Positions 34,409 to 43,400 of a stretch of 64,000 nucleotides of DNA are shown piece by piece. Made by a program: the position numbers and the translations under genes. The stretch lies in the NCBI GenBank assembly GCA_963726765.1, contig CAVSDH010000012.1, positions 21,750 to 85,749 of the forward strand, in the 5' to 3' direction. Source of the stretch: CAIWHR01 sp963726765. Lineage in GTDB: Bacteria; Pseudomonadota; Gammaproteobacteria; Burkholderiales; Casimicrobiaceae. Position 1 is the stretch's first letter. Every line of letters begins with the position of its first letter. The notes under the pieces were generated by a model. The model saw only the letters and a program-made list of their open reading frames with translations, ran no database searches and was not told the origin of the DNA.

Positions 34409-34810
34409 TTATTTGCTCCCGTCCGCGCGGCTGCGGTTTCCCTTGGCCGGGCGACCACCGGCGACCATCATGGCCTTGTACGCGTCTTCGGGCATGCCGG
34501 TCATCTTGGAGGCGAGGTTCTGGAACGAGAATCCGTCGGTCGCGCCGATCTTGGCCAGGAAATAGATGTTGCCGCCGAGCGCGATCATCCGATTGTAGTC
34601 GCGGGCGAGCACGGCATCGCGCTGCGCGTCGGTCATCGCGTATCGCTCGAGGTAGGCGCGCTCGTCGGCCTTGAATGCCGTGCGGTTGTCCGCCTTCATC
34701 AGCGACATGCAGAACATGTTGAGATGGTAGCCGAGCCGCGATTGCGTGGCGTCGAACACGACGGTGCCCGGAATGTCCTTGAATGCATCGGTGTAGTTCT
34801 CGGGAGGCAT
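34409..34810 (-). CDS. ligA: Protocatechuate 4,5-dioxygenase alpha subunit (LigA), first copy
   Basis: A 133-residue LigA subunit with 'IPGTVVFDATQSRLGYHLNM', 'NRMIALGGNIYFLAKIGA' and 'GMPEDAYKAMMVAGGR', and a basic tail. The ATG at 34810 has a ribosome site (GGAG, 9-base spacing) that lies inside the 3' end of ligI, whose stop is only 5 bases away. It pairs with ligB1, 3 bases downstream. Confidence 0.92.
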   Translation of the reverse strand: MPPENYTDAFKDIPGTVVFDATQSRLGYHLNMFCMSLMKADNRTAFKADERAYLERYAMTDAQRDAVLARDYNRMIALGGNIYFLAKIGATDGFSFQNLASKMTGMPEDAYKAMMVAGGRPAKGNRSRADGSK

Positions 34811-34815
34811 CGAAG

Positions 34816-35706
34816 CTAGCTCCAGTAGAGGCGCAGCGGGTTGTCGACCAGCAGCTTGCGCTGCAACGCAGGCGTCGCGGCAATGCGCGGCACGAAATCG
34901 ACCAGCTTGCCGTCGTCGGGCATGTGCGTCTTCATGTTCGGGTGAGGCCAGTCCGTGCCCCACAGCACGCGGTCCGGAAACGTTTCCACGAGGCGCTTCG
35001 CGAATGGCACGACGTCGTGGTAACCGGGCGGCCCGGATTTCGACAGGCGCTCGGGGCAGCTCACCTTCGACCAGATGTTGGGGTGCCCGGAAAGCAGGCG
35101 AACGAACAGCTCGAACTCGGGACCGTCGACGGGCTTGCCGACGTCGGGACGGCCCATGTGGTCGACCACGACCGTGGTCGGCAGCGTCGTGAAGAAATCC
35201 CACAGCTCGGGGAGGTCCTGCGCCTCGAAGTACACGACGACGTGCCAGCCGAGCGGCGCGATCCGGTTCGCGATTTCGAACAGGACCTCGCGCGGCGTGA
35301 AATCGACCAGCCGTCGCACGAAGTTGAAGCGCGTGCCGCGCACGCCCGCGTCGTGCAGCGCCGAAAGCTCGGCATCCGTAATGTCGCGGCCGACGGACGC
35401 CACGCCGCGCGCGCGCCCGCCCGAGTGCCTCAGCGCGTCGACCAGCGCGCGATTGTCGTTGCCGTGGCAGGTCGCCTGCACGATGACGTTGCGCTCGAAA
35501 CCCAGGTGGTCGCGAAGCGCGAACAGCTTTTCCTTCGACGCGTCGCACGGCGTGTACTTGCGCTCGGGCGCATAGGGAAAGACATCGCCGGGCCCGAAGA
35601 CGTGGCAGTGCGCGTCCACCGCGCCGCGAGGAACCGCGAAGCTCGGTCTCGACGGGTCGGGATGGAACGGCAGGTAGTCGGCGTCCACGTGGCGATATCC
35701 GGTCAA
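34816..35706 (-). CDS. ligI: 2-pyrone-4,6-dicarboxylate hydrolase (LigI), amidohydrolase superfamily
   Basis: A roughly 296-residue TIM-barrel hydrolase with the LigI metal/substrate motif 'AVDAHCHVFGP', then 'DHLGFERNVIVQATCHGND', 'VVDHMGRPD' and the catalytic Asp in 'GTDWPHPNM'. It hydrolyses 2-pyrone-4,6-dicarboxylate to 4-oxalomesaconate. No ATG is usable: candidates are TTG at 35706 and GTG at 35688, and the frame upstream runs into the repeats at 35721-35866, which cannot be coding. The start is therefore uncertain by a few codons. It lies between ligK and ligA1. Confidence 0.9.
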   Translation of the reverse strand: MTGYRHVDADYLPFHPDPSRPSFAVPRGAVDAHCHVFGPGDVFPYAPERKYTPCDASKEKLFALRDHLGFERNVIVQATCHGNDNRALVDALRHSGGRARGVASVGRDITDAELSALHDAGVRGTRFNFVRRLVDFTPREVLFEIANRIAPLGWHVVVYFEAQDLPELWDFFTTLPTTVVVDHMGRPDVGKPVDGPEFELFVRLLSGHPNIWSKVSCPERLSKSGPPGYHDVVPFAKRLVETFPDRVLWGTDWPHPNMKTHMPDDGKLVDFVPRIAATPALQRKLLVDNPLRLYWS

Positions 35707-35720
35707 CGGCTGCGCCGCGC

Positions 35721-35866
35721 GCGCACCTGCGCCCCGAGCGCCTGGGCACCGCCTGGAGGAGGCGGACGACGTTCGCTGCGGGAGGATCTCAGTGCGCGCA
35801 GGGCCGCCCCAAGCGCACGGGCCCCCTCGGGGGGAGGCGAACGAAGTTCGCTTCGGGGGGATCTCA
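35721..35866. repeat. Two tandem diverged copies of the hairpin-rich repeat (between ligK and ligI)
   Basis: Two units of about 73 bases follow each other (about 35721-35792 and 35793-35866). Each runs from a 'gcgc' start through 'ggaggcg', a 'cgaacgaagttcg'-type palindrome and a G-run to 'ggatctcat' or 'ggatctcag'. The second copy ends exactly at the ligK stop codon. Copy 1 at 28095-28154 shares the same core and the same position relative to a stop codon. Folding potential suggests mRNA stabilization or attenuation within the operon. Confidence 0.7.
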
Positions 35867-36559
35867 TCAGTCGACGTACTTGAGGCCGGCTTTCGCGAGC
35901 GCGTCGCGCATGCCGTAGATGTCGAGTCCGAGCTCGCCGGCGGCGAGCCGCTGGCGCGTCGCTTCCTCCTTCTTGTCGCGCGACTCCGCCGCGTCGGCGA
36001 CCGCGGCGACACTGTTTCGCGGCACCACGACCACGCCGTCGGCGTCGGCGACGATCGCGTCGCCGGGCAGGACCAGCGCTCCGGCGCACACGACCGGCAC
36101 GTTGACCGAACCGAGCGTGGCCTTGACGGTGCCGCGCGCGCAGATCGCGCGCGCCCAGACGGGGAATTTCATCTCGGCCAGCGTGGCGGCATCGCGAATC
36201 CCGGCGTCGATCACGAGTCCCACGGCACCGCGCGCGCGAAACGACGTCGCGAGGAGATCGCCGAACATGCCGTCATCGTTGTCGGTCGTGACAGCGACGA
36301 CCACGACGTCGCCGGGCCGGATCATCTCGGCCGCCACGTGGAGCATCCAGTTGTCGCCCGGCTGCGCGAGCACCGTCACCGCGGTCCCGCTGGCAGCGGC
36401 GCCCGGATAGATCGGGCGCATGTACGATCTCAGAAGGCCCGTGCGGCCCTGCGCCTCGTGCACCGTCGCCACGCCGAAACGACGCAAGCGCTCGACCGCG
36501 GCCGCGTCGGCGCGCTGGATGTTGCGCACCGCGATTCCCGTCTTCCCGAAATCAGCCAT
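35867..36559 (-). CDS. ligK: 4-carboxy-4-hydroxy-2-oxoadipate aldolase (LigK/PmdF), RraA-like
   Basis: A 230-residue aldolase of the RraA-like fold. The substrate/metal loop includes 'RPIYPGAAASGTAVTVLAQ', 'GDVVVVAVTTDNDDGMFG', 'GLVIDAGIRDAATLAEM' and the Asp/Arg-rich 'VLPGDAIVADADGVVVVP'. It splits 4-carboxy-4-hydroxy-2-oxoadipate to pyruvate and oxaloacetate and is the last enzyme of the pathway. It is the first enzyme gene of the operon. A perfect 8-bp inverted repeat lies 130 bases upstream and may be the operator. Confidence 0.92.
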   Translation of the reverse strand: MADFGKTGIAVRNIQRADAAAVERLRRFGVATVHEAQGRTGLLRSYMRPIYPGAAASGTAVTVLAQPGDNWMLHVAAEMIRPGDVVVVAVTTDNDDGMFGDLLATSFRARGAVGLVIDAGIRDAATLAEMKFPVWARAICARGTVKATLGSVNVPVVCAGALVLPGDAIVADADGVVVVPRNSVAAVADAAESRDKKEEATRQRLAAGELGLDIYGMRDALAKAGLKYVD

Positions 36560-36688
36560 ATCTGCTCACCCCATTTTCGTGGCGGCCGTTGCCCGCCGCC
36601 GCGGGCCATTCCTTGTTGCCGCCCATCGTATCGCCGAGTTTGCGCCTCGACAGGCAAAGTTGAAAAGCGCTATGGACGGACTAGCAGC

Positions 36689-36705
36689 TATGCCGGCCCG
36701 GCATA
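36689..36705. promoter_or_regulatory. Candidate LysR operator upstream of ligK (8-bp inverted repeat, 1-base spacer)
   Basis: The 17-base sequence 'tatgccggcccggcata' is a perfect inverted repeat with one central base and fits the LysR T-N11-A pattern. The inner 15 bases differ at one position from a second palindrome at 37512-37526 beside the LysR gene. It lies between the receptor gene (36731-37420) and ligK, about 130 bases before the ligK start. Confidence 0.65.
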
Positions 36706-36730
36706 CCCGGACGACGGCGAGGTTCGTCCG

Positions 36731-37420
36731 TCACGACGGCTCCATTCCGTGCCGATGCTTGACCGCAGCGGCCTCCGGCGAAGCCATGAAGGCGAGCATC
36801 CCGCGCACGGCCTCGCGTCGCGCGGACGTCTCGGCAACTCCACCCGAAAACGTGGTGACAATCTGGATCGCCGCGGGAAGAGGTCCGAGCACATCGACGC
36901 CTTCGACGTGCATAAGCTCGGCCAATTGCTGGAACCCGAGCTCGACCTTGCCGTCGGCCACTAGCGTTGCGACCGGGACCCCGGGGGGCGCTTGCACGAG
37001 TCGCGGCGCGACCTCGCCGGCGATGCCCCAACGTTCGAACAATTTCGCGAGGCTCGTACCACTCGGGCCGGTCGAATAGCCGATGCTGCGTGCGGCGAGA
37101 ATGGCTCGCCGCACGGCGTCCTCCGAGTCGACAGCCGGTCGCGTCGCACCGGCGCGGACCGCGATTGCCACGCCGGAACGGACGAGGTCGACGCGGCTGC
37201 CGGCGACGATGCGGCCTTCCTCCACGAGTTGGTCGATCGCGTCGGATGCCAATACGACCGCATCGAACGCCTCGCCCGCGCGCACGCGCTTACCCGCTTC
37301 GACGCCGCCGACCGACTCGAGGATGATCGACTGCGACGATCGCGCCTCGAATGCGGCGGCAAGCTCGGCTAGCACCTGCCGGGTTGCCATCGATGAAACG
37401 ATCCTGATGGGGGACTTCAT
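36731..37420 (-). CDS. ModA-like substrate-binding protein lacking a signal peptide
   Basis: A 229-residue type II binding protein of the molybdate-receptor superfamily. The N-terminus 'SPIRIVSSMATRQVLAELA' and 'GRIVAGSRVDLVRSGVAIAV' place it in a group often found beside lig/pro operons. There is no signal peptide from the ATG at 37420; an alternative start near 37471 adds no hydrophobic segment either. No ModB or ModC genes are nearby. A cytoplasmic ligand-binding or regulatory-partner role is possible. It is transcribed towards ligK and divergent from the LysR gene, so it may be the first gene of the operon. Confidence 0.75.
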   Translation of the reverse strand: MKSPIRIVSSMATRQVLAELAAAFEARSSQSIILESVGGVEAGKRVRAGEAFDAVVLASDAIDQLVEEGRIVAGSRVDLVRSGVAIAVRAGATRPAVDSEDAVRRAILAARSIGYSTGPSGTSLAKLFERWGIAGEVAPRLVQAPPGVPVATLVADGKVELGFQQLAELMHVEGVDVLGPLPAAIQIVTTFSGGVAETSARREAVRGMLAFMASPEAAAVKHRHGMEPS

Positions 37421-37511
37421 GGGCGGTCGATCAATCCGTGCGATACGCTCATCGAGCACAGTTTGCGCCATGCCCTGACCCACGGAAAGCGCGATTGCTA
37501 CACTACCAGTT

Positions 37512-37526
37512 ATGCCGGCGCGGCAT
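37512..37526. promoter_or_regulatory. Candidate LysR operator in the divergent promoter region
   Basis: The 15-base palindrome 'atgccggcgcggcat' fits T-N11-A and differs by one base from the core of the palindrome at 36689-36705. It lies 92 bases upstream of the receptor gene start and 75 bases upstream of the LysR start, the usual position of an autoregulatory LysR box. Confidence 0.65.
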
Positions 37527-37600
37527 GGCGACAACACGGAGCCGCAGATCGGCTCCGCCGCCATGGATCGCGCCGCGATTCGACTCATCACCCACCTGCC

Positions 37601-38536
37601 ATGGATCTGAAGCAGCTCGAGTACTTCGTCAATGTCGTCGATCTGGGCGGCTTCAGTCGCGCGGCGCGCCTTCTCGGCGTTGCTCAGCCGGCGGTCAGCC
37701 GGCAGGTGCGAAGCCTCGAGGTCGAGCTGCGGCAGAACCTGCTCGTGCGCAACGGTCGCGGCGCGACCCCGACCGAGGCGGGCAAGCGTCTGCTCGCGCA
37801 CGCGCGCGGCATCCTGCAGCAGGTCGATCGCGCGCGGGCCGAAGTGGACGAGATCAAGGGCGCACCGGTGGGCCATATCGTGGTCGGACTGCCGCCGACA
37901 CTCGCGCGACTGATGACCGCACCCGTCGTCCGTGAATTCCGGCGGCGCTTTCCGCGCGCGTCGCTTTCGATCGTCGACGGCCTGTCCTCGTACATGCACG
38001 AGTGGCTTCAGGTCGGACGGATCGACGTCGGCCTTCTCTACAATCCGGCGCCCTCGCCCGCCATCGAGAGCCGTGCGCTTCTCGAGGAAGCGCTGTGCTT
38101 CGTCTCGGCGCGGCAGAAGGGCGCGGCGCCGCGCGCGATGCCGCTGCGCGATCTGCCGCGGTATCCGCTCATCATCCCCAGCCGGCCGCATGCGATCCGG
38201 ATGCTGGTGGAAACGCGCCTCGCTGCGGTCGGCCTGAAGCCGCAGGTGGCGATGGAGATCGATGCCGTGTCGGCGATCCTCGAGCTGGTCGCCGAAGGTC
38301 ATGGCTACGCGGTGCTTTCGCCGCGCGCACTGGACGGCGCGGATGTCGCCCGCCGGCTCGTGTCGCGGCCGATCGTGCGCCCGCATCTCGCGAGCACGCT
38401 GGCGATCGCCACCTCCGCGCAGCGCCCGTCGACGCCGCTGCAGCAGGCGACGGTCGAATTGATCGAGGGCGCCGCGCGGAGCATGATGTCCTCGAAACGA
38501 GGGATTCGCCGGCAACCGCACGGCGTGCCCGTCTGA
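37601..38536 (+). CDS. LysR-family transcriptional regulator, probable regulator of the lig operon
   Basis: A 311-residue regulator. The N-terminal winged helix-turn-helix is 'MDLKQLEYFVNVVDLGGFSR' followed by 'RLLGVAQPAVSRQVRSLEVE'. A co-inducer-binding domain begins near residue 90 ('GHIVVGLPPTLARL'). The ATG at 37601 is the normal family start; the longer open frame upstream covers the operator. LysR proteins commonly act from a divergent site on the neighbouring operon, using a pathway intermediate as co-inducer. The two matching palindromes support control of both the receptor gene and ligK. It is likely cotranscribed with the DUF1932 gene. Confidence 0.9.
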   Translation: MDLKQLEYFVNVVDLGGFSRAARLLGVAQPAVSRQVRSLEVELRQNLLVRNGRGATPTEAGKRLLAHARGILQQVDRARAEVDEIKGAPVGHIVVGLPPTLARLMTAPVVREFRRRFPRASLSIVDGLSSYMHEWLQVGRIDVGLLYNPAPSPAIESRALLEEALCFVSARQKGAAPRAMPLRDLPRYPLIIPSRPHAIRMLVETRLAAVGLKPQVAMEIDAVSAILELVAEGHGYAVLSPRALDGADVARRLVSRPIVRPHLASTLAIATSAQRPSTPLQQATVELIEGAARSMMSSKRGIRRQPHGVPV

Positions 38537-38578
38537 CGTCTGTTCCGGCAAGGACCGCATCCCGGTGAAGGAGTGGCA

Positions 38579-39514
38579 ATGAACGATCAACGACGTATCG
38601 ACGACCGAAGCGTCGCCGTCATCGGATTCGGCGAGGCGGGCCGGATTCTCGCCGGCGGGCTGCGCGCCTCCGGACACTTCGACGTCTGCACCTACGACGT
38701 CCTCGTGCACGACGCCGCCGCGCGGGGATCGATGCTCACCGCCGCGGTCGAGCGGCACGTGACGATGGCCGAAACGCACGGCGAGGCGATTCGCGGCGCT
38801 CGCATCATCGTGTCGGCGGTCACCGCCGCCTCGTCGACCGATGTCGCACGCGAGGCAGCGTCGACGCTGCTGCCCGGACAGCTTTTTGCCGACATCAACT
38901 CCGTGTCGCCGGGAACGAAGCGCGCGAACGCAAAGCTGATCGAGAGGGCCGGCGGACACTACGTCGACGTCGCCGTCATGGCGCCGATTCCCCCGTATGG
39001 CCTCAAGGTGCCGATGCTGCTGGGCGGCGCCAAGGCGGCGGACCTCGCCGCGCGCCTCGCGCCTGCGGGAATGAATTTCGACATCGTCGCCGACGACGTC
39101 GGCACCGCCTCGGCAATCAAGATGTGCCGCAGCGTCATGATCAAGGGGCTGGAGGCGCTCGTCGTCGAGTCCCTGCTCGGCGCGCGTCATTACGGCGTCG
39201 AGGAGCGCGTGCTCGCCTCGCTCGAGGAGACGTTCCCGAACATGAAATGGGACGAGCGCGCCGACTACCTGGTGAGCCGAGTGGTCGTCCACGGGCGAAG
39301 GCGCGCGGCCGAAATGCGCGAAGTCGCGGTGACGATCGAGGAAGCCGGGCTCGAGCCGTTCATGGCCGCTGCGACCGCCAGGTGTCAGGACCGCATATCG
39401 GACCTGATTGACGCCGGCGCCGGTTCGCGTGCCGTGGGCAGCGATTTTTCCTGGCGGACCTTTGCGGATGCGGTGGCGACGCTCGGCAAGCGCGGGAAGG
39501 CCCCCGTCATGTGA
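38579..39514 (+). CDS. NAD(P)-dependent dehydrogenase with DUF1932 C-terminal domain
   Basis: A 311-residue protein of the 6-phosphogluconate/3-hydroxyisobutyrate dehydrogenase class. The Rossmann motif is 'AVIGFGEAGRILAGGL'. 'DINSVSPGTKRANAKLIERA' and 'DVAVMAPIPPYGLKVPMLLG' cover the substrate and nucleotide loops, and Lys in 'ASAIKMCRSVMIKGLEAL' is in the place of the family catalytic Lys. The ATG at 38579 lies 5 bases after AAGGAG; the GTG at 38573 overlaps that site and is rejected. Its link to the LysR gene suggests a role in the aromatic pathway, for example on an oxo-acid intermediate, but the substrate is unknown. Confidence 0.8.
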   Translation: MNDQRRIDDRSVAVIGFGEAGRILAGGLRASGHFDVCTYDVLVHDAAARGSMLTAAVERHVTMAETHGEAIRGARIIVSAVTAASSTDVAREAASTLLPGQLFADINSVSPGTKRANAKLIERAGGHYVDVAVMAPIPPYGLKVPMLLGGAKAADLAARLAPAGMNFDIVADDVGTASAIKMCRSVMIKGLEALVVESLLGARHYGVEERVLASLEETFPNMKWDERADYLVSRVVVHGRRRAAEMREVAVTIEEAGLEPFMAAATARCQDRISDLIDAGAGSRAVGSDFSWRTFADAVATLGKRGKAPVM

Positions 39515-39539
39515 CCTTGCGGGAACCGCGGGCCTCCCG

Positions 39540-40409
39540 TCACCGAATCTCGGCCGGGACCGCACCCTTGCGAAGTGGCGGCGCAACGGGCGGCTGCCCG
39601 GTGTCCTTCAGGATGCCCTGGGCCTGCGGCGACAGCAGGAACGCGACGAACGCGATCGCCTCCTTCACGTCCTGCGCGGTTCCCGGCACGACGGCCGCGT
39701 TGCGGATCGATTCGCTCATGTTGACGCTGTCGGCAAAGCGGATGATGTCGACGTCATTGCGCGCGGCGACCGCCGCCGAGTAGTAGACAATGCCGGCGTC
39801 GGCGCGTCCGTCCCTGACCGCATTGACGACCTCCGGAACGCCCGTGGGCCTGGCCGGGTCGGCGGGCGCGGTGTCGACGATCTTCTGGGCGAGCTCGGGC
39901 TTGCCTTCCTGTGCCGTGGCCCGTTTGAGGAATTCGGTCGTGCGGCCGGTTGCGAGATCCTTTTCGCCCGTCACTCGCGCGAATCGCACGCGAGGCCCGG
40001 CGAGGTCGCCCGCATGCCGGATGCCGAGCGGATTGCCCTTTGCGGTGATGACGACCATTTCGTTGCCGGAGAACACCACGTACCACGTCGCGCCCTCGGC
40101 ATCGGAACCCGCCACCTTCTTCCCCATCAGATCCTGCTCGACGACCGCCGGCGAAGACGGCGCGAAGACGTCGCAGCGCTCACCCTTGAGGATGCGCGCC
40201 GCAAGTTCCCGCGACACGCCGGAAGTGAGGTTGATCGTGACCTCCGCGTGCGTCGCCTCGAAGGCCTTCTTGAGCTCGCGCATGGGACCGGCGAGCGAAT
40301 CCGCGTGGAAAATCTCGAGCGTGGCGGCCGCTGCGCTCGTGCAGGTGAACGTTGCCCATGCCAGTGCCAGCACAAGCCCCGAACTCACGGAGATCGTCAG
40401 TCGTGTCAT
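39540..40409 (-). CDS. ModA-like extracellular solute-binding protein, orphan
   Basis: A 289-residue periplasmic protein. A signal peptide ends near 'SAAAATLEIF', followed by the type II fold 'HADSLAGPMRELKKAFEATH', 'LFAPSSPAVVEQ'-like loop and 'GIVYYSAAVAARNDVDIIRF'. This resembles molybdate/tungstate receptors (ModA/WtpA), but no permease or ATPase gene is adjacent, and the oxyanion loop is not certain. It lies 52 bases downstream of the GlcD-GlcF-type gene on the same strand, so it may belong to that transcript. Confidence 0.8.
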   Translation of the reverse strand: MTRLTISVSSGLVLALAWATFTCTSAAAATLEIFHADSLAGPMRELKKAFEATHAEVTINLTSGVSRELAARILKGERCDVFAPSSPAVVEQDLMGKKVAGSDAEGATWYVVFSGNEMVVITAKGNPLGIRHAGDLAGPRVRFARVTGEKDLATGRTTEFLKRATAQEGKPELAQKIVDTAPADPARPTGVPEVVNAVRDGRADAGIVYYSAAVAARNDVDIIRFADSVNMSESIRNAAVVPGTAQDVKEAIAFVAFLLSPQAQGILKDTGQPPVAPPLRKGAVPAEIR

Positions 40410-40461
40410 GGTGCCTCGCAAGAGTTCAGGTGGATAAGGGCGGTGTGTCATGCCGAGCCCG

Positions 40462-43400
40462 TTACGCCGGTGGGAGGGCGCGCGCGAGCGCGCGAACGAC
40501 GTGCACGGCCTCTCGTCGGCCGCTCGCCCTCGTCCCGTCGGCGATCTGGTGCCGGCAGCTCGTCCCGTCGGCGACGATCAGCGTCGTCGCGGCGGCCTCG
40601 CGCACCGCGGGCAGCAGCGAGAGCTCGGCCATGCGCATCGAGATGTCGTAGTGCGCAGCCTCGTAGCCGAAACTGCCGGCCATGCCGCAACAGCTGGACT
40701 CGACGACGTCCACGGCAAGCCCGGGAATCAGCTGCAGGACCTCCCGCGCAGGTGCTACGGCATCGAAGGCCTTCTGATGGCAGTGCCCGTGCAGCAACGC
40801 ACGCTTCTCGGGAAGCGCGACAAGCGGGAGACGCAGGCGTCCTGCACGACGCTCTCGCGACAGGAATTCCTCGATGAGCATCGCTTTTTCGCCGATCGCT
40901 CGCGCAGCCTCTCCCAGGCCCATCACGAGGAACTCGTCGCGCAGCGAAAAAAGGCAGGACGGCTCGAGCCCGACGATCGACGCACCACGTTCGACGTGCG
41001 GCGCGAGCGCAGCGACCATGCGGCGCGCTTCCGCTTTCGCCTCGTCGACCAGGCCTGCCGCGAGGAACGTTCGCCCGCAGCACAACGGCCGCGCGGGTTC
41101 GGTGTCGTTCGCGCCGGGTCGAGCGACTGCAACGCGGTATCCGGCGGCCGACAGCACCGCAAGAGCCGAGTGCGCGTTCTCGGGCTCGAAATAGTTGGTG
41201 AACGTGTCGACGAACAGGACGATATCGGCCGCTTCATCGTTCCGGCGGCAGCCGCGCAGGAAGGTGTCGCGCCGCCAGCGCGGGAGCGGGCGCTGCGCGG
41301 TGAGCCCGGTCCACCTTTCCACAAGACGGGCAGCGCCGGGAATCGCGTCGCGCAGGTTCGCAAGCCACGGCAACCGCGCCGCCCAGGGCGCCCACCGCGG
41401 CAGGGACGCGATCGCGCGATCCTTCAGCGCGAGCCCGTGCGCACGCTGCCATTGATGATTGAACTCGATCTTCATCTTCGCCATGTCGACGCCCGTCGGG
41501 CAATCGCGGCGGCAGCCCTTGCAACTCACGCAGAGGTCGAGCGCGTCGCGCACGGCCTGCGACGCGAAATCGGGACCGAGCCCCCCCGAAAGCGCCAGGC
41601 GCAAGGTGTTCGCTCGTCCGCGCGTGAGGTGAATCTCGTCGCGGGTGACGCGATAGCTGGGGCACATCGTGCCGGCGTCGAACTTGCGGCAGTGGCCGTT
41701 GTTGTTGCACATCTCCACGGCCTTGCCGAAACCGCGGGCCGCGATCGCTTCCCGTCCCCGGCGCCGAGAGAACGTCGGCCGCCGGATCGTAGTCGACGTT
41801 CCACGCGGACCAGTCGAGCGCGGTGGCGACGGGCAATGTCCGATGCCCCGGGGGGAAGCGAAAAAGAGCACGGTCGTCCATGCGCGACGGGCGCACGATC
41901 TTGCCGGGATTCATGAGTCCGCGCGGGTCGAACAATTCCTTGATTTCCTCGAACGCACGCGTGAGCCGCGGCCCGAATTGCCAGGCCACCCATTCGCTGC
42001 GCACGAGGCCGTCGCCGTGTTCGCCCGAGTACGCTCCCTTGTACTCCCGGACGAGTGCGCTCGCCTCCTCGGCGATCGCCCGCATCTTCGTCGCGCCGTC
42101 GCGCCGCATGTCGAGGATCGGCCGTACGTGCAGCGTGCCCACCGACGCGTGCGCATACCACGTGCCACGCGTGCCGTGCCGCCGGAACACCTCCGTCAGG
42201 CGATCGACGTAATCCGCGAGGTGCGCGAGCGGCACCGCACAGTCCTCGATGAACGACACCGGCTTGCCGTCGCCGCGCATGCTCATCATGATGTTGAGCC
42301 CGGCCTTGCGCACGTCCCACAGCGCCCTCTGGGCGGCGGCGTCGACCAGACGGACCACGCTCCCGGGCAATCCCAGATCACCCATCAGCACGGCGAGGTC
42401 GGCCACGCGACGGAGCGGCCATTCGCCGGTTTCGCCCATGAATTCGACCAGGAGGATCGCCTGCGGCTCGCCGACCAGCGCCGCATCGATGATGGAGCGG
42501 AACGCCGGATTGCTCCTCGCGAGATCGATCATGGTCCGGTCGACCAGCTCCACCGCCGACGGTCCGAGCCCGACGATGTGGCGCGCGCACTCCATCGCCC
42601 GATGGAGCGAGGAAAAATTGACGACACCGAGCGTCCGGTGCGCCGGCAGCGGCGCAAGCTTCAGCGTCAGCTCGCGCGTCCACGCAAGAGTGCCTTCGCT
42701 GCCGATCAGGAGATGCGCGAAGTTCACGCTGCCATCCGTCGTGTAGGGGCGTTCGCTCACCGGATGGAAGACGTCGATGTTGTATCCGCCGACCCGGCGC
42801 ATCACCGTCGGCACGCGTGCCGCAATCTCGTCGCGCTCCCGGAGGCCGATCGCGCGCAGACCGCTCCGCGAGCGCCCGAACGGGCGCCGGCGCCTTTGCC
42901 ACTTCGGTTCCGGGCCGAGCGACGCCGTCGTGCCGTCGGCGAGCAGAACGTCGATCGCATGGACGTTGTGCACCATGTTGCCGTAGGCGATCGACCGGGA
43001 TCCGCACGAGTTGTTTCCGGCCATGCCGCCCAGCGTCGCCTGCGCCGACGTGCTGACGTCGACGGGAAACCACAGCCCGTGCGGCTTCAACCAGGCGTTG
43101 AGCGCGTCGAGGACGATTCCCGGCTCGACGGTGACCGTGCGCGCGTCGCGGTCGAATGCGATCACCTTCTGCAGGTATTTGCTGTGATCGACGACCAGCG
43201 CCGCGCCGACCGTCTGGCCGCACTGCGAGCTGCCGGCGCCACGGGGAAGGAGCGGCACGGAAAGCTCGCGGCAGACGTCGAAGGCCGCGCGCACGTCGGC
43301 ATCGGACCGCGGCACCAGAATGCCGACGGGCTCGACCTGGTAGATCGACGCGTCGGTGGCATACCGGCCGCGCGACGCGCGGTCGAACAGCACCTCGCCC

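Noticed and set aside
32295..34883. An 862-codon minus-strand frame across the lig genes
   Set aside because: It is an alternative frame of ligA, ligB and ligC on the same strand, with no domain of its own.
35707..36012. The N-terminal extension of ligI to 36012
   Set aside because: It passes through the tandem hairpin repeats and the 3' end of ligK; LigI homologues begin near 35706.
36689..36705. The palindrome before ligK as a transcription terminator of the receptor gene
   Set aside because: The stem is only 8 bp, has no T-run on either strand, and matches a second copy in a divergent promoter region, which favours an operator.
37421..39586. The 951-codon minus-strand frame containing the receptor gene
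   Set aside because: All but the last 229 codons are antisense to the LysR and DUF1932 genes; the binding-protein fold starts at 37420.
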